From assembly GCA_021399435.1 (NCBI GenBank), contig JAJTUP010000129.1, forward strand, positions 1 to 64,000: a DNA stretch of 64,000 nucleotides. Direction: 5' to 3'. Below are positions 32,177 to 42,322 of this stretch, one piece after another (positions within the stretch are counted from its first letter, which is position 1; each line of letters starts with the position of its first letter). The position numbers were made by a program, and so were the translations under genes. The notes beneath the pieces are model-generated. The model was not told the DNA's origin and made no database searches. It saw only the letters and a list, made by a program, of their open reading frames with translations. The stretch comes from Diaporthe sp. PMI_573. Lineage: Eukaryota; Ascomycota; Sordariomycetes; Diaporthales; Diaporthaceae.

Positions 32177-33517
32177 TTATGCTGACTTCGCAACTGCGCT
32201 TTCCGGCACCTTTGTTCTCTCCAGGATTCCGGGATCTTGTTGAAACGCACGACTTTGAACAACGTCCTTCACTACCCAGAGAACGCTTCGCTCAACTACT
32301 ATAACTCGGCCATTCGGTTCGTCCGTCAAGCTCATTACGCGCGCTAAATATTGCAAGATACTCTGCAGCCTTCGCGCCTTGTCTCTCCATAACGAACTCG
32401 CTTCGCCAACTCCTTGTGCAAGCATGGCCGGCATATACGTCGGCTGAACGGCAGGCTCGGCAATTGACCCATCGGCATTCAGGGAGTGGACAAGGGAGCT
32501 TTTCGTTCTGTCATCAAGAGCTCCCCAAACAGAGCGATACAGCTCCGCCGTCTCCGGATTGGCGACCCCGCCCATGCAGAGCAGTCTCATCAGCGCGCGA
32601 TCTTCAGGGCTTCGAACATCGAGTGCTCTAAACCCCATTTCGTTGAGCATTCCACCGCGCCGGGTCAGAATCACATCATAGCCTTCGCGCAACCCTTGCT
32701 CGCCTAAGATAATCCCAATTGCCACCTCGTACACGTTTCGGTACGCTTCGAAGATTGGCTGGATGAACTTCTTGGCGCACGTCCAGTCCTCATGGCCCGC
32801 CGCGCCGGAAATGTCGAGCAGCTGCTGCATGAAGTGGAAATCGAATACACGCTCCTGCCCCCTCATATCCTGGAGGCTCGCTAGGCACGCAGGTGCGTTT
32901 TCCGCCTGCGCTAGCTGACCAACGTTGAACTCCGCACCGAGCCCCATGCTGCGCGTGACGTTGGCTTTGTGCGCTGGCGGAAGGTGGTCGACACAGAGGA
33001 CGAGGCCGGCCTCGAGAGCTTTGAGGAGGATGATGTCGTGGTTGAGTGGCGAGATGTCTTCGCCTGTCTTGGAACGATAGTCGGATGCGAGCTGGGGATC
33101 TTTGCCGAGATCGTTGACGACGATGTATGTGAGCAGGGCGTAGAGGTCCATCGGGGTTTCGAGCCCCTTGGTGAAGATGTCCCGAATCCAATTGAAGGAC
33201 GAACGCGTCAGTACGACTGGGTCAGTTTGTGTTCCTGTGAAGGTCTTGTACTGGCCACTGTAGATCCATCGGAGAGAAAGGACACCGACGAGGGTGCGGT
33301 TGACTTCTTCATATTGCGTTCCGTAAAGGATTTGGGATGGAGATGGCGTAGAGGGACGGATTGTGTTCGTATCCGAAATAGAGTAAGCACGCTTGAGACG
33401 GTCCAATTCGTGTGGAAATTCACCATGAACCTGATGGAGAAGTTCGGCGTCGCTTATGTTGAAGAATAACTCCATGTCAATTGGATAAACCCGAAAGATC
33501 GAGTCAGACGTCGCCAT
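32177..33517 (-). CDS. uncharacterised fungal protein, intact (446 aa)
   Basis: A single uninterrupted frame starts at the ATG at 33517 (MATSDSIFRVYPIDMELFF) and ends at 32177. Mostly helical with conserved-looking blocks YALLTYIVVNDLGKDPQLASDY, DIILLKALEAGL, GQERVFDFHFMQQLLDISGAAGHEDW and LLCMGGVANPETAELYRSVW. It is similar to intact Aspergillus-type hypothetical proteins that may correspond to a DUF6829-like family; I hold that name loosely. The ND-x2-KD block resembles metal-binding motifs but I cannot assign an activity. No membrane span or signal peptide is visible. It stands out as one of the few undamaged genes here. Confidence 0.75.
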   Translation of the reverse strand: MATSDSIFRVYPIDMELFFNISDAELLHQVHGEFPHELDRLKRAYSISDTNTIRPSTPSPSQILYGTQYEEVNRTLVGVLSLRWIYSGQYKTFTGTQTDPVVLTRSSFNWIRDIFTKGLETPMDLYALLTYIVVNDLGKDPQLASDYRSKTGEDISPLNHDIILLKALEAGLVLCVDHLPPAHKANVTRSMGLGAEFNVGQLAQAENAPACLASLQDMRGQERVFDFHFMQQLLDISGAAGHEDWTCAKKFIQPIFEAYRNVYEVAIGIILGEQGLREGYDVILTRRGGMLNEMGFRALDVRSPEDRALMRLLCMGGVANPETAELYRSVWGALDDRTKSSLVHSLNADGSIAEPAVQPTYMPAMLAQGVGEASSLWRDKARRLQSILQYLARVMSLTDEPNGRVIVVERSVLWVVKDVVQSRAFQQDPGILERTKVPESAVAKSA

Positions 33518-34403
33518 GGCATCCGTCTTGGGCTTTTGATGGTGAGCCGTTGGTGAGTTCCGTCGTTTGCGGGAAGATGGAGTGAATCAGCAGCAGAAAT
33601 GAGACACATCAGCCAGCCCTTGGACAACACTTTCAGGCTACGTACGAGATCGGCGCTTGATAGACAAGGCAAATCAACCCCGCAGTCGGTACTGCATCGG
33701 CTGAAGACGATAGCTGCGCGTGCCTACGCTACTTGGGCTCGAAAGACAGCTAGACGTCTAGGTCTCCCGCACTATGAGAAGAGCCAAACTTACACTCGGC
33801 TCGTGCATTTCGCTTACGTGCGACTTGGAGAGTTCACCGTCCCATTTTGACGGACGGTACTGGTACCGGTCCCATCACGCGCAGAATCTTCTGGGTGGCT
33901 GCGGCGGCGTCGCATCCGTCCGTACTAGTGGCGACCTGAGCGAGCCTGTCTGCCTTCATCCCGGCGATAACCGCTTGAGGGTCGAAGCTATGCCGCTATT
34001 GCAGCTTGCGACTCGCCGTGCTGCAAAGATTTTTCGGGCATTGACGGCTCAGGGACAGATGGGCCCGCCTCCACTTGCGACAATTTCCACATGAGGCCAG
34101 CCACGTTTAACGAAAAGCATGTGGATCTCGACCAGCGTGTCGCGACGCTATTCGGTGGAATTTACCAAGGGCTGAACATGTGGTTACAATTGGGCTTGCA
34201 CGATCGCCGTGGCTTCCAATCATGCTATTTACTGGGCTGTGCCATGCCTAATGAGTGAAATATATCCTGGTGAGCATTTGAGACCGTTCTCTGCGGTGGT
34301 CCCGGGGCTGTGCTGCGTGCAGCTCGTCCCTCCAACTCACTCTCCTGCACGCAGCCCAGTGAGAGTCCGTCTACTCCACACTCGTTGCACAACCCGTCCA
34401 TCC
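33518..34403. other. intergenic, nothing recognised
   Basis: Likely shared upstream region of the gene at 32177-33517 and the array gene. No family signature in either strand. Confidence 0.35.
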
Positions 34404-34409
34404 TATAAA
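34404..34409 (+). promoter_or_regulatory. TATA box ahead of the micro-exon array
   Basis: TATAAA occurs in TCCTATAAAGAG. The first ATG downstream on this strand is at 34525, 116 bases on, and there is no intervening ATG. Confidence 0.45.
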
Positions 34410-34524
34410 GAGCGTGACGGAAGGACATCTTTGCACAAGCCAGCTTCATCGAGAAACGCTGTCCTAGTTGTGCCTATTGCACGCAACCAGATTCACGGAA
34501 GGTCTTGCAGAGATTTCCGCGCAT

Positions 34525-37500
34525 ATGGACACTACGAACACAAGGAAGGAAAACATATATTTTCCGGTGAGTTCTCTGGTGCGTTGAGAACCGAATGACA
34601 ATTGTTGCTAACTGGGTCCTTTCCTTGATGTAGGCTGTAAGTGACTAAGACGAGCAGAGGGATGATTGCTGACCCAGTTTTGTTCATGGCTGTAGGAAGT
34701 AAGTGAAGCTATACAGACGAGACCGAGAGATGATTGCTGACCCAGCTCTGTCCATGGCTATAGCGTGTAAGTGAAGCTATGCAGACGAGACAAAGGGATG
34801 ACTGCTGATCCAGCTCTGTTCATTTCTGTAGGACGTAAGTGAAGCTATGCAGACGAGACAAAGGGATGACTGCTGACCTAGTTCTGCTCATGGCTGTAGT
34901 GGGTAAGTGAAGCTATGCTGATGAGACCGAGAGATGACTGCTGACCTAGTTCTGTTCATGGCTGTAGGAAGTAAGTGAAGCTATACACACAAGACAGAGG
35001 GATGATTGCTGATCCAGCTCTGTTTATGGCTGTAGGAAGTAAGTGAAGCTATGCAGCCGAGATAGGGATGACTGCTGACCTAGTTCTGTTCATGGCTGTA
35101 GGAAGTAAGTGAAGCTATGCAGACAAGGCAAAGGGATGATTGCTGACCTAGTTCTGTTCATGGCTGTAGTGGGTAAGTGAAGCTATGCAGATGAGACAGA
35201 GGGATGACTGCTGATCCAGCTCTGTTCATGGCTGTAGCGTGTAAGTGAAGCTATGCAGACAAGGCAAAGGGATGATTGCTGACCTAGTTCTGTTCATGGC
35301 TGTAGCGTGTAAGTGAAGCTATGCAGACGAGACCGAGAGATGACTGCTGACCTAGTTCTGTTCATGGCTGTAGTGGGTAAGTGAAGCTATGCAGACAAGG
35401 CAAAGGGATGATTGCTGACCTAGTTCTGTTCATGGCTGTAGCTTGTAAGTGAAGCTATGCAGATGAGACAAAGGGATGATTGCTGACCTAGTTCTGCTCA
35501 TGGCTGTAGCGGGTAAGTGAAGCTATACACACAAGACAGAGGGATGATTGCTGATCCAGCTCTGTTTATGGCTGTAGGACGTAAGTAAAGCTATGCGAAC
35601 GAGACCGAGAGATGATTGCTGACCCAGTTCTATTCATGGCTGTAGGAAGTAAGTGAAGCTATGCAGATGAGACCGAGAGATGACTGCTAACCTAGTTCTA
35701 TTCATGGCTGTAGAGCGTAAGCAAAGCTATGTAGACGAGACAAAGGGATGACTGCTGACCCAGTTCTGCTCATGGCTGTAGTGGGTAAGTGAAGCTATGC
35801 AGATGAGACCGAGAGATGATTGCTGACCTAGTTCTGTTCATGGCTGTAGCTTGTAAGTGAAGCTATGCAGATGAGACAAAGGGATGATTGCTGACCCAGT
35901 TCTGTTCATTGTTGTAGGAAGTAAGTGAAGCTATATAGACGAGACAAAGGGATGACTGCTGATCCAGCTCTGTTCATTTCTGTAGGAAGTAAGTGAAGCT
36001 ATGCAGATGAGACCGAGAGATGACTGCTGACCCAGTTCTGTTCATGGCTGTAGAGTGTAAGTGAAGCTATACAGACGAGATAGAGGGATGATTGCTGACC
36101 TAGTTCTGTTCATGGCTGTAGGACGTAAGCGAAGCTATGCAGATGAGACAAAGGGATGATTGCTGACCCAGTTCTATTCATGGCTGTAGGACGTAAGTGA
36201 AGCTATGCAGACAAGACAAAGGGATGACTGCTGACCCAGTTCTGTTCATGGCTGTAGGACGTAAGTGAAGCTATACAGACGAGACCGAGAGATGACTGCT
36301 GACCTAGTTCTGTTCATGGCTGTAGGAAGTAAGTGAAGCTATACAAACAAGACAGAGGGATGATTGCTGATCCAGCTCTGTTCACGGCTGTAGCGCGTAA
36401 GTAAAGCTATGCGAACGAGACCGAGAGATGACTGCTGACCCAGTTGCGTTCATGGCTGTAGGAAGTAAGTGAAGCTATGCAGATGAGACCGAGAGATGAT
36501 TGCTGACCTAGTTCTGTTCATGGCTATAGCGAGTAAGTGAAGCTATGCAGATGAGACCGAGAGATGACTGCTGACCCAGTTCTGTTCATGGCTATAGCGT
36601 GTAAGTGAAGCTATGCAGACGAGACCGAGAGATGACTGCTGACCGAGTTCTGCTCATGGCTGTAGTGGGTAAGTGAAGCTATGCAGATGAGACCGAGAGA
36701 TGATTGCTGACCTAGTTCTGTTCATGGCTGTAGCTTGTAAGCGAAGCTATGCAGATGAGACAAAGGGATGATTGCTGACCCAGTTCTGTTCATTGTTGTA
36801 GGACGTAAGCGAAGCTATGCAGATGAGACAAAGGGATGACTGCTGATCCAGCTCTGTTCATTTCTGTAGGAAGTAAGTGAAGCTATACACGAGATAGAGG
36901 GATGATTGCTGACCTAGTTCTGTTCATGGCTGTAGGACGTAAGCGAAGCTATGCAGACGAGACAAAGGGATGATTGCTGACCCAGTTCTGTTCATGGCTG
37001 TAGCGTGTAAGCAAAGCTATGCAGACGAGACAAAGGGATGACTGCTGACCTAGTTCTGCTCATGGCTGTAGTGGGTAAGTGAAGCTATGCAGATGAGACC
37101 GAGAGATGACTGCTGACCTAGTTCTGTTCATGGCTGTAGCTTGTAAGTGAAGCTATGCAGACGAGATAGGGATGACTGCTGACCCAGTTCTGTTCATGGC
37201 TGTAGAAAGTAAGTGAAGCTATGCAGACAAGATAGATGGATGATTGCTGACCCAGTTCTGTTCATGGCTGTAGGAAGTAAGTGAAGCTATACAAACAAGA
37301 CAGAGGGATGATTGCTGATCCAGCTCTGTTTATGGCTGTAGGAAGTAAGTGAAGCTATACAAATGAGATAGAGGGATGATTGCTGACCTAGTTCTGTTTA
37401 TGGCTGTAGCTTGTAAGCAAAGCTATGCAGATGAGACCGAGAGATGATTGCTGACCCAGTTGCGTTTATGGCTGTAGGATGTAAGTGAAGCTATGCAGAC

Positions 37501-40132
37501 GAGACAAAGAGATGATTGCTGACCCAGTTCTATTCATGGCTGTAGGACGTAAGTGAAGCTATGTAGACGAGACAAAGGGATGATTGCTGACCCAGTTCTA
37601 TTCATGGCTGTAGTGGGTAAGTGAAGCTATGCAGATGAGACCGAGAGATGACTGCTGACCTAGTTCTGTTCATGGCTGTAGAAAGTAAGTGAAGCTATGC
37701 AGATGAGACCGAGAGATGACTGCTGACCTAGTTCTGTTCATGGCTGTAGAAAGTAAGTGAAGCTATGCAGATGAGACAAAGGGATGATTGCTGACCCAGT
37801 TCTATTCATGGCTGTAGGACGTAAGTGAAGCTATGCAGATGAGACCGAGAGATGACTGCTGACCCAGTTCTGTTTATGGCTATAGCGTGTAAGTGAAGCT
37901 ATGCAGACGAGACTGAGGGATGACTGCTGACCTAGTTCTGTTCATGGCTGTAGGCTGTAAGTGAAGCTATGCAGACGAGACCGAGAGATGAATGCTGACC
38001 CAGCTCCGTTCATGGCTGTAGCTTGTAAGTGAAGCGATGCAGACGAGACCGAGAGGGAGCGCCATCATTGCTGACCCAGTTTGTGCACCCTGGTAGATGG
38101 TGAGCTATCCCCGTGTCAACTGTCATTTTGTCAATTATCTGTCGTTGGACTGACCAAAACCAAGGATTTGTCTAGTCCGTGGAAGTACCCCGTGGACAAT
38201 CAATTCGCCAAACCCTTTGTCGAGAGCATTCCGCCACCGGATCGTCTCTCTCCATATTCATCCTCTTCGGAACTATGTGATCGCTGCTGCACTGTCGATC
38301 TCAGAAAGCCGATCAGTCTGTCTGACTTACGAGAGACAACGAGGTCTTGTGACCTCTGCAGAATGCTTTCTCAACGCTTTCGGCAACGCAAGGGAGAGCT
38401 CAAGCTCCTCGACCATCGGTCCGGCCTCAGGATATGCGCTGATCCAGGTTCGTGAATACTGCCTCGGATTTAACACAAACGACTCGGCTGATTGCCTTTT
38501 CATAGAAACCCAAACCGCGGACAGTGAGATCCAAATCGGGTTTCCCGTATTACCAGAGTCAGGGGGTCCCATTCACTTCGAATTGATACGTGCATGGCTT
38601 CGAGACTGCGACAAAGACCCCCTTTGTCGCGGCAAATCCAGTGCGAGACTGCCCACCAGAGTCCTTGATGTGGGATTTGACAAAACCTCTGATACCGTGA
38701 AGCTTCATATTTCAAAGCTGGACGAGCCGGGAAAGCCGGAGTACATTGCGCTGTCCCATTGCTGGGGCAACTTGACTAAGCAAGAGAAAGACAAGATATC
38801 TACATCCCACGACAATTGGAAGTCCCGGGAACAAGGTTTCGACATGAAAGAATTGCCACAAACATTTCAAGATGCGATCATAATAACTCGAGAGCTGGGC
38901 AAGCAGTACCTCTGGATTGATGCAATTTGCATAATCCAAGCGGATAACGATGACTGGGCAAGAGAGTCTAAGCTGATGGAAACGGTCTTTGAGAATGCTT
39001 ATTGCACGATTGCTGCTACCTCAGCTGAAAACTCCACGACAGGATTTCTTACGCGGCCGCCTGAGCAGCACGAGTATGTCAGGGTGCCGTCGTCCTCGCA
39101 TGGTCCGGTATACGTTTGTGCAGATATCGATCAGTTTGACGCCGACGTGGAGAACGGTCCCTTGAACCAGCGAGCGTGGGTCTTACAAGAAAGAGCCTTG
39201 TCCCGGCGAACGATTCATTTCGCAGCAAGCCAGATATACTGGGAATGTGGTCATGGGATACGTTGCGAAACGCTGACTCAGATGCGCAAGTAAGTATGCT
39301 CGACCTCAGTCTAGTTCCTTCGGAACAAAGAAGTATTTGGCCATTCCTTCCCCCTTGTTATTCTAAGCTGTATTGTTACACAACACGATGAGCGGATCGC
39401 TAACTTTCTGACCCTAGCACAAAAGCGCTCTTTTTGAGCGACCCGAAGTTCCCCGAATCTCTCTTTCGCCACGGCGATGAAGGCAAAATCCAACTCTTTC
39501 AGTCTCTCTTTATAAGATACACGCATCTCGGTCTTACAGAGCCCACCGACCGGCCCGTCGCGATTTTTGGACTGCAGGAGCGGCTAGTAACGAAGCTTCG
39601 AACGCAAGGCAGACACGGTGTCTTTGAAGATTACCTCCACCGAAGCCTCCTGTGGGAGCGATCTGGGCCTAAAAGGATGAGTCGGATTTTGTACGCAACC
39701 AATCGGAAAGTGCCATCATGGTCCTGGATGGCATACGATGGACAGATCGCCTATATGAAAATTCCATTCAATCAGGTTGAATGGAGCAAAGACATCCTGT
39801 GGCCAGAACAAGCATTGAAGGCTGAAGTGATGGCCTTCCAGCCTTGCAAGATCAAACGGAAGGATGATGAAACATGCGTCATAGAGGATGAGACGGGTAA
39901 TGGTGAAAGAGGGTGGTTGAAATTCGACGGGGCCGATAGCACGGATGTGCGGACGCTTAAGTGTGTTATCGTTGGAAGGGAGAGTAAAAATGCTGGACGG
40001 AAATATTATGTATTGGTTGTTACGCCAATATGCTCCGAAGGATGCAGAACTTTTGAGAGAGTCGGGGTCGGTTCCATTCCGGAGAGGTTCATACTGTTCG
40101 AGAGCAGAAAGGTTGACAGGCGTATCCTTTAA
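34525..40132 (+). CDS. candidate HET gene with an array of one-codon micro-exons
   Basis: Proposed model. Exon 1 is 34525-34566 (14 codons from ATG, ending in phase 0 at a GTGAGT donor). Intron 1 is 34567-34633 with branch site GCTAAC and acceptor TGTAG. Then 51 triplets, each followed by an intron of about 65 nt, run from 34634 to 38024. The last array intron is 38025-38096, then the triplet ATG at 38097-38099. A further 65-nt candidate intron, 38100-38164 (GTGAGC, branch CTGAC, acceptor AAG), joins in phase 0 to the HET exons. All triplets are sense codons in this phase. The AAG acceptor is the weakest point. Alternatives are a one-codon first exon at 38097, or a non-coding satellite beside a HET gene. 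See the separate entries for the array and the HET body. Confidence 0.5.
34634..38096 (+). repeat. 68-bp tandem array of intron-like units (51 variable triplets)
   Basis: About 51 units of typical length 68 bp. Each begins GTAAGTGAAGCTATGCAGA (GTAAG always kept), contains GATGA(C/T)TGCTGA(C/T)C with the fungal branch consensus CTGAC or close variants, and ends TTCATGGCTGTAG. Between the terminal TAG and the next GTAAG sits one triplet. The triplets differ from unit to unit while both splice borders are nearly invariant. Thirteen different triplets are used: GAA, GAC, GAT, CGT, CGG, CGC, CGA, TGG, CTT, AAA, AGC, AGT, GCT. Each unit has a second AG (CCTAG or CCCAG) about 4 bases after the branch site, too close to be the usual acceptor. 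Confidence 0.97.
38165..40132 (+). CDS. HET-domain (heterokaryon incompatibility) protein body
   Basis: Exons 38165-38447, 38506-39289 and 39418-40132 join in frame (introns GTTCGT...TAG, 58 nt, and GTAAGT...TAG with branch GCTAAC, 128 nt), about 593 codons. The N-terminus has paired cysteines ELCDRC and SCDLC as usual ahead of HET domains. The HET domain follows: YIALSHCWG, LPQTFQDAI, YLWIDAICIIQ, ENAYCTIAA, NQRAWVLQERALSRR and WECG. HET proteins trigger cell death on non-self recognition in filamentous ascomycetes. The first exon's frame is closed by TGA at 38072 and its first in-frame ATG is 38363, inside the cysteine region, so the start must be supplied by an upstream exon. The core appears intact. 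Confidence 0.88.
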
Positions 40133-40578
40133 CTGCATGTCTGGTAGTGGGTTGACTCTGTCAACGTCTGAATATGATTTCTCTTGTTTCCCTAAGCAGA
40201 TGAGCAGTATCGTTTCAAATTTCAATGTGGATTTCGCTGCGGTGAGAACCTCAAGTTTCGCAGTATGCTCGATCGCGGTGCCTGGCTTCGGCGTAATTGA
40301 CTGGACGAAAGCATCCGCGGTGGCGGACACCTGGCATGTTCTGCGTTGGTCGCGTCGTTGGACCTTACTGGCGCGACGTCTGGTCAGGCCGATCGTCCAC
40401 GAGAAGCCTTGTTGAGGATTCATAATCAGGGTGGCGAATCTATCTACATCTATCTACCAGGGCCTCAAGTAGATAGATGTAGACGATTAGTAAGCATCTC
40501 TAATGTAGATAGATAGATGTAGGCTACATGTAGATGTAGATAGATTTAGTAGATAGATGGTGCACGGACCGTGATACC
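40133..40578. repeat. TAGATAGATGTAG subterminal repeats
   Basis: From about 40436 to 40560 the motifs ATCTATCTAC and GTAGATAGATG recur in both orientations around CAGGGCCTCAAGTAG. This is directly 3' of the hAT transposase stop and fits the subterminal transposase-binding region of that element. The bases between 40133 and 40435 hold nothing I recognise. Confidence 0.55.
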
Positions 40579-42032
40579 CTAGCCCACAGCCTCGATCATG
40601 TCGTCACCCATCTCCTTCAGCAACCCATCATATTCCTCCAACAGCCCTGCTCTTAGCCATGATCTCACCGTCTGAGTAACAGCAATTGTGCTCGCATCCA
40701 GCCGGTGTCGTCTAGGTGAGACCATGCTACCAGCAGAGGAAAACGTCCTCTCACACTCGGCAGCCATTGCGGGAATTGATAAGACGTCGATCGCCATTTT
40801 GGCTACACGAGGATACTCAAACCGCTTAGCAGACCAGTATTCAAGAGGGTTGTCATGCTTTGAATACACATCGTTCTTGGTAGATAACCACCTCTCGAAC
40901 TCATCTTCAAGGAGCTCATGTCCATGGTTTGTACTGGACATAAGCTCGTCCTGGAATGAATCAAACGGATTGTACTCTCGCGCCCTCACAGCTTCGGGAA
41001 GATTGCTGTTTGCAATCTCCCACTGTGCAGGAAGGTCGCGATACTCCTCATCCCACAGCGTTTGGACAAGCTGCCGAGCCGTACGCAGCCAGTCCTCCTT
41101 TCCGCCGTACGCCTTCGTCAAGAATGCCCATTGTATTCCGGGATGAAGAACCGTGGCCGCATAATATATCGGCGTCTCGTCAAGTTTCGTGTAGTACTTG
41201 TTGAGCTTAGCCCAAGCAGAGTTGATGCAGGAGGCATAGTAGTTGGGTTCTGGCCGACCTATAGCCTCGATCTTCGCTTTCTCGAGCGTCGTAAGAAGGA
41301 ATTCGTAGGCAACAGCTACCTGCCAGATGCTCCCGTACTGTGCCTCGATTCCTCCCTTACGGACCCGGGTTTGGCCATCCCCTTCAAGCCGCAAAAGACA
41401 AGATTCGAATATGCTGAGAATATCCTTAAACCAATTCAGTGCATCCCAATCCGCATCGGAGAGGAGATTTGCTTGCTCGAGACACGGAGGAAGCGAGCTG
41501 CGCAGCTCCGTCGATTTCGGTCGAGCCCGTGAAAACTTTTTGCCCGACTGTATGGTTATGTCGATAAGCTCTTCGAGGTAGCGGCGGAGCTTGATAGCTC
41601 GCTCAATCATGTAATATTGCGAGAGCCAACGCGTACTGTTATCGAGAACTGCGTCAAGAGTACCGGGATAGCTCTTGTCAGGATCTTGCGCAGAATAGAA
41701 GTGGCCTTGTTTGATCGATGGACCCAAACTACAAGGTTGTGTAGTTTTCCAACTGGACCTCTCTTCGTCCACTCGCTGAAGTCATCCGGATCAAGGTCCT
41801 CGAGAGTATCTTCATCGTTGACAAAGAGCATGGCCTTCGCAACAAGGTAGAGCTAGCCCAGTGCGAGTCGAGAGGATCCATTGGCTCCGGACAGAGTCGG
41901 ATACTGTGTCCCAATCTTTCGTCGTCGCAGAACAGCTAGATGACGACGGTAGCGTGGGTGTGCTTGACTGGCTAGACATCTCTGAGGAGTTGTAAGTGTC
42001 GGGTGAAGGCCCGAAAATGTCGGCTTGCGACG
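40579..42032 (-). pseudogene. hAT transposase, internally deleted and frameshifted
   Basis: The minus-strand ATG at 42032 opens MASQADIFGPSPDTYNSSEM, a Ser/Thr-rich N-terminus as in full-length fungal hAT proteins. After about 50 codons the sequence jumps to AKAMLFVNDEDTLEDLD and GPVGKLHNLVVWVHRS, so the BED finger and first catalytic Asp are deleted. At about 41715 a shift moves to IKQGHFYSAQDPDKSYPGTLDAVLDNSTRW, then an uninterrupted run to the stop includes YGSIWQVAVAYEFLL, YYAATVLHPGIQWAF, EYWSAKRFEYPRVAKMA and the dimerisation block AAECERTFSSAGSMVSPRRHRLD. It cannot encode a working enzyme but retains coding sequence near both ends, like a precursor of a non-autonomous element. Confidence 0.88.
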
Positions 42033-42322
42033 CCATCTTGAGGAGCTGCATCGACTTGACTGTATGGATGGATTTTATTTCGCCCGGGGGGACACACCCC
42101 AGAGGGCCTTTGCGCTAAGCTATTTTCGTTTCGTACGGTTCTTCCATAATCACCCGAAGCCCCACAATTTCACTCTACTGACTGGTCCAATCTGATGTAT
42201 ATGCAGTGACAGGCCTGCTTGAAGGCCAACTTCTCCAAGTGTTCAGCATCCTATCCTCAGCAGCTGAAGCACGGTCTGCCAAAATGAGACTGTATGATGT
42301 TAGTAGGATTCAATCTGAATAG

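Noticed and set aside
34620..38096. CRISPR-like appearance of the regular 68-bp array
   Set aside because: Variable parts are only three bases long, the constant part has splice signals, and the DNA is clearly eukaryotic.
38174..38180. TCTAG at 38171-38175 as acceptor of the last intron before the HET exon
   Set aside because: It would put the HET exon out of phase with the triplets; only the AAG at 38164 keeps phase 0.
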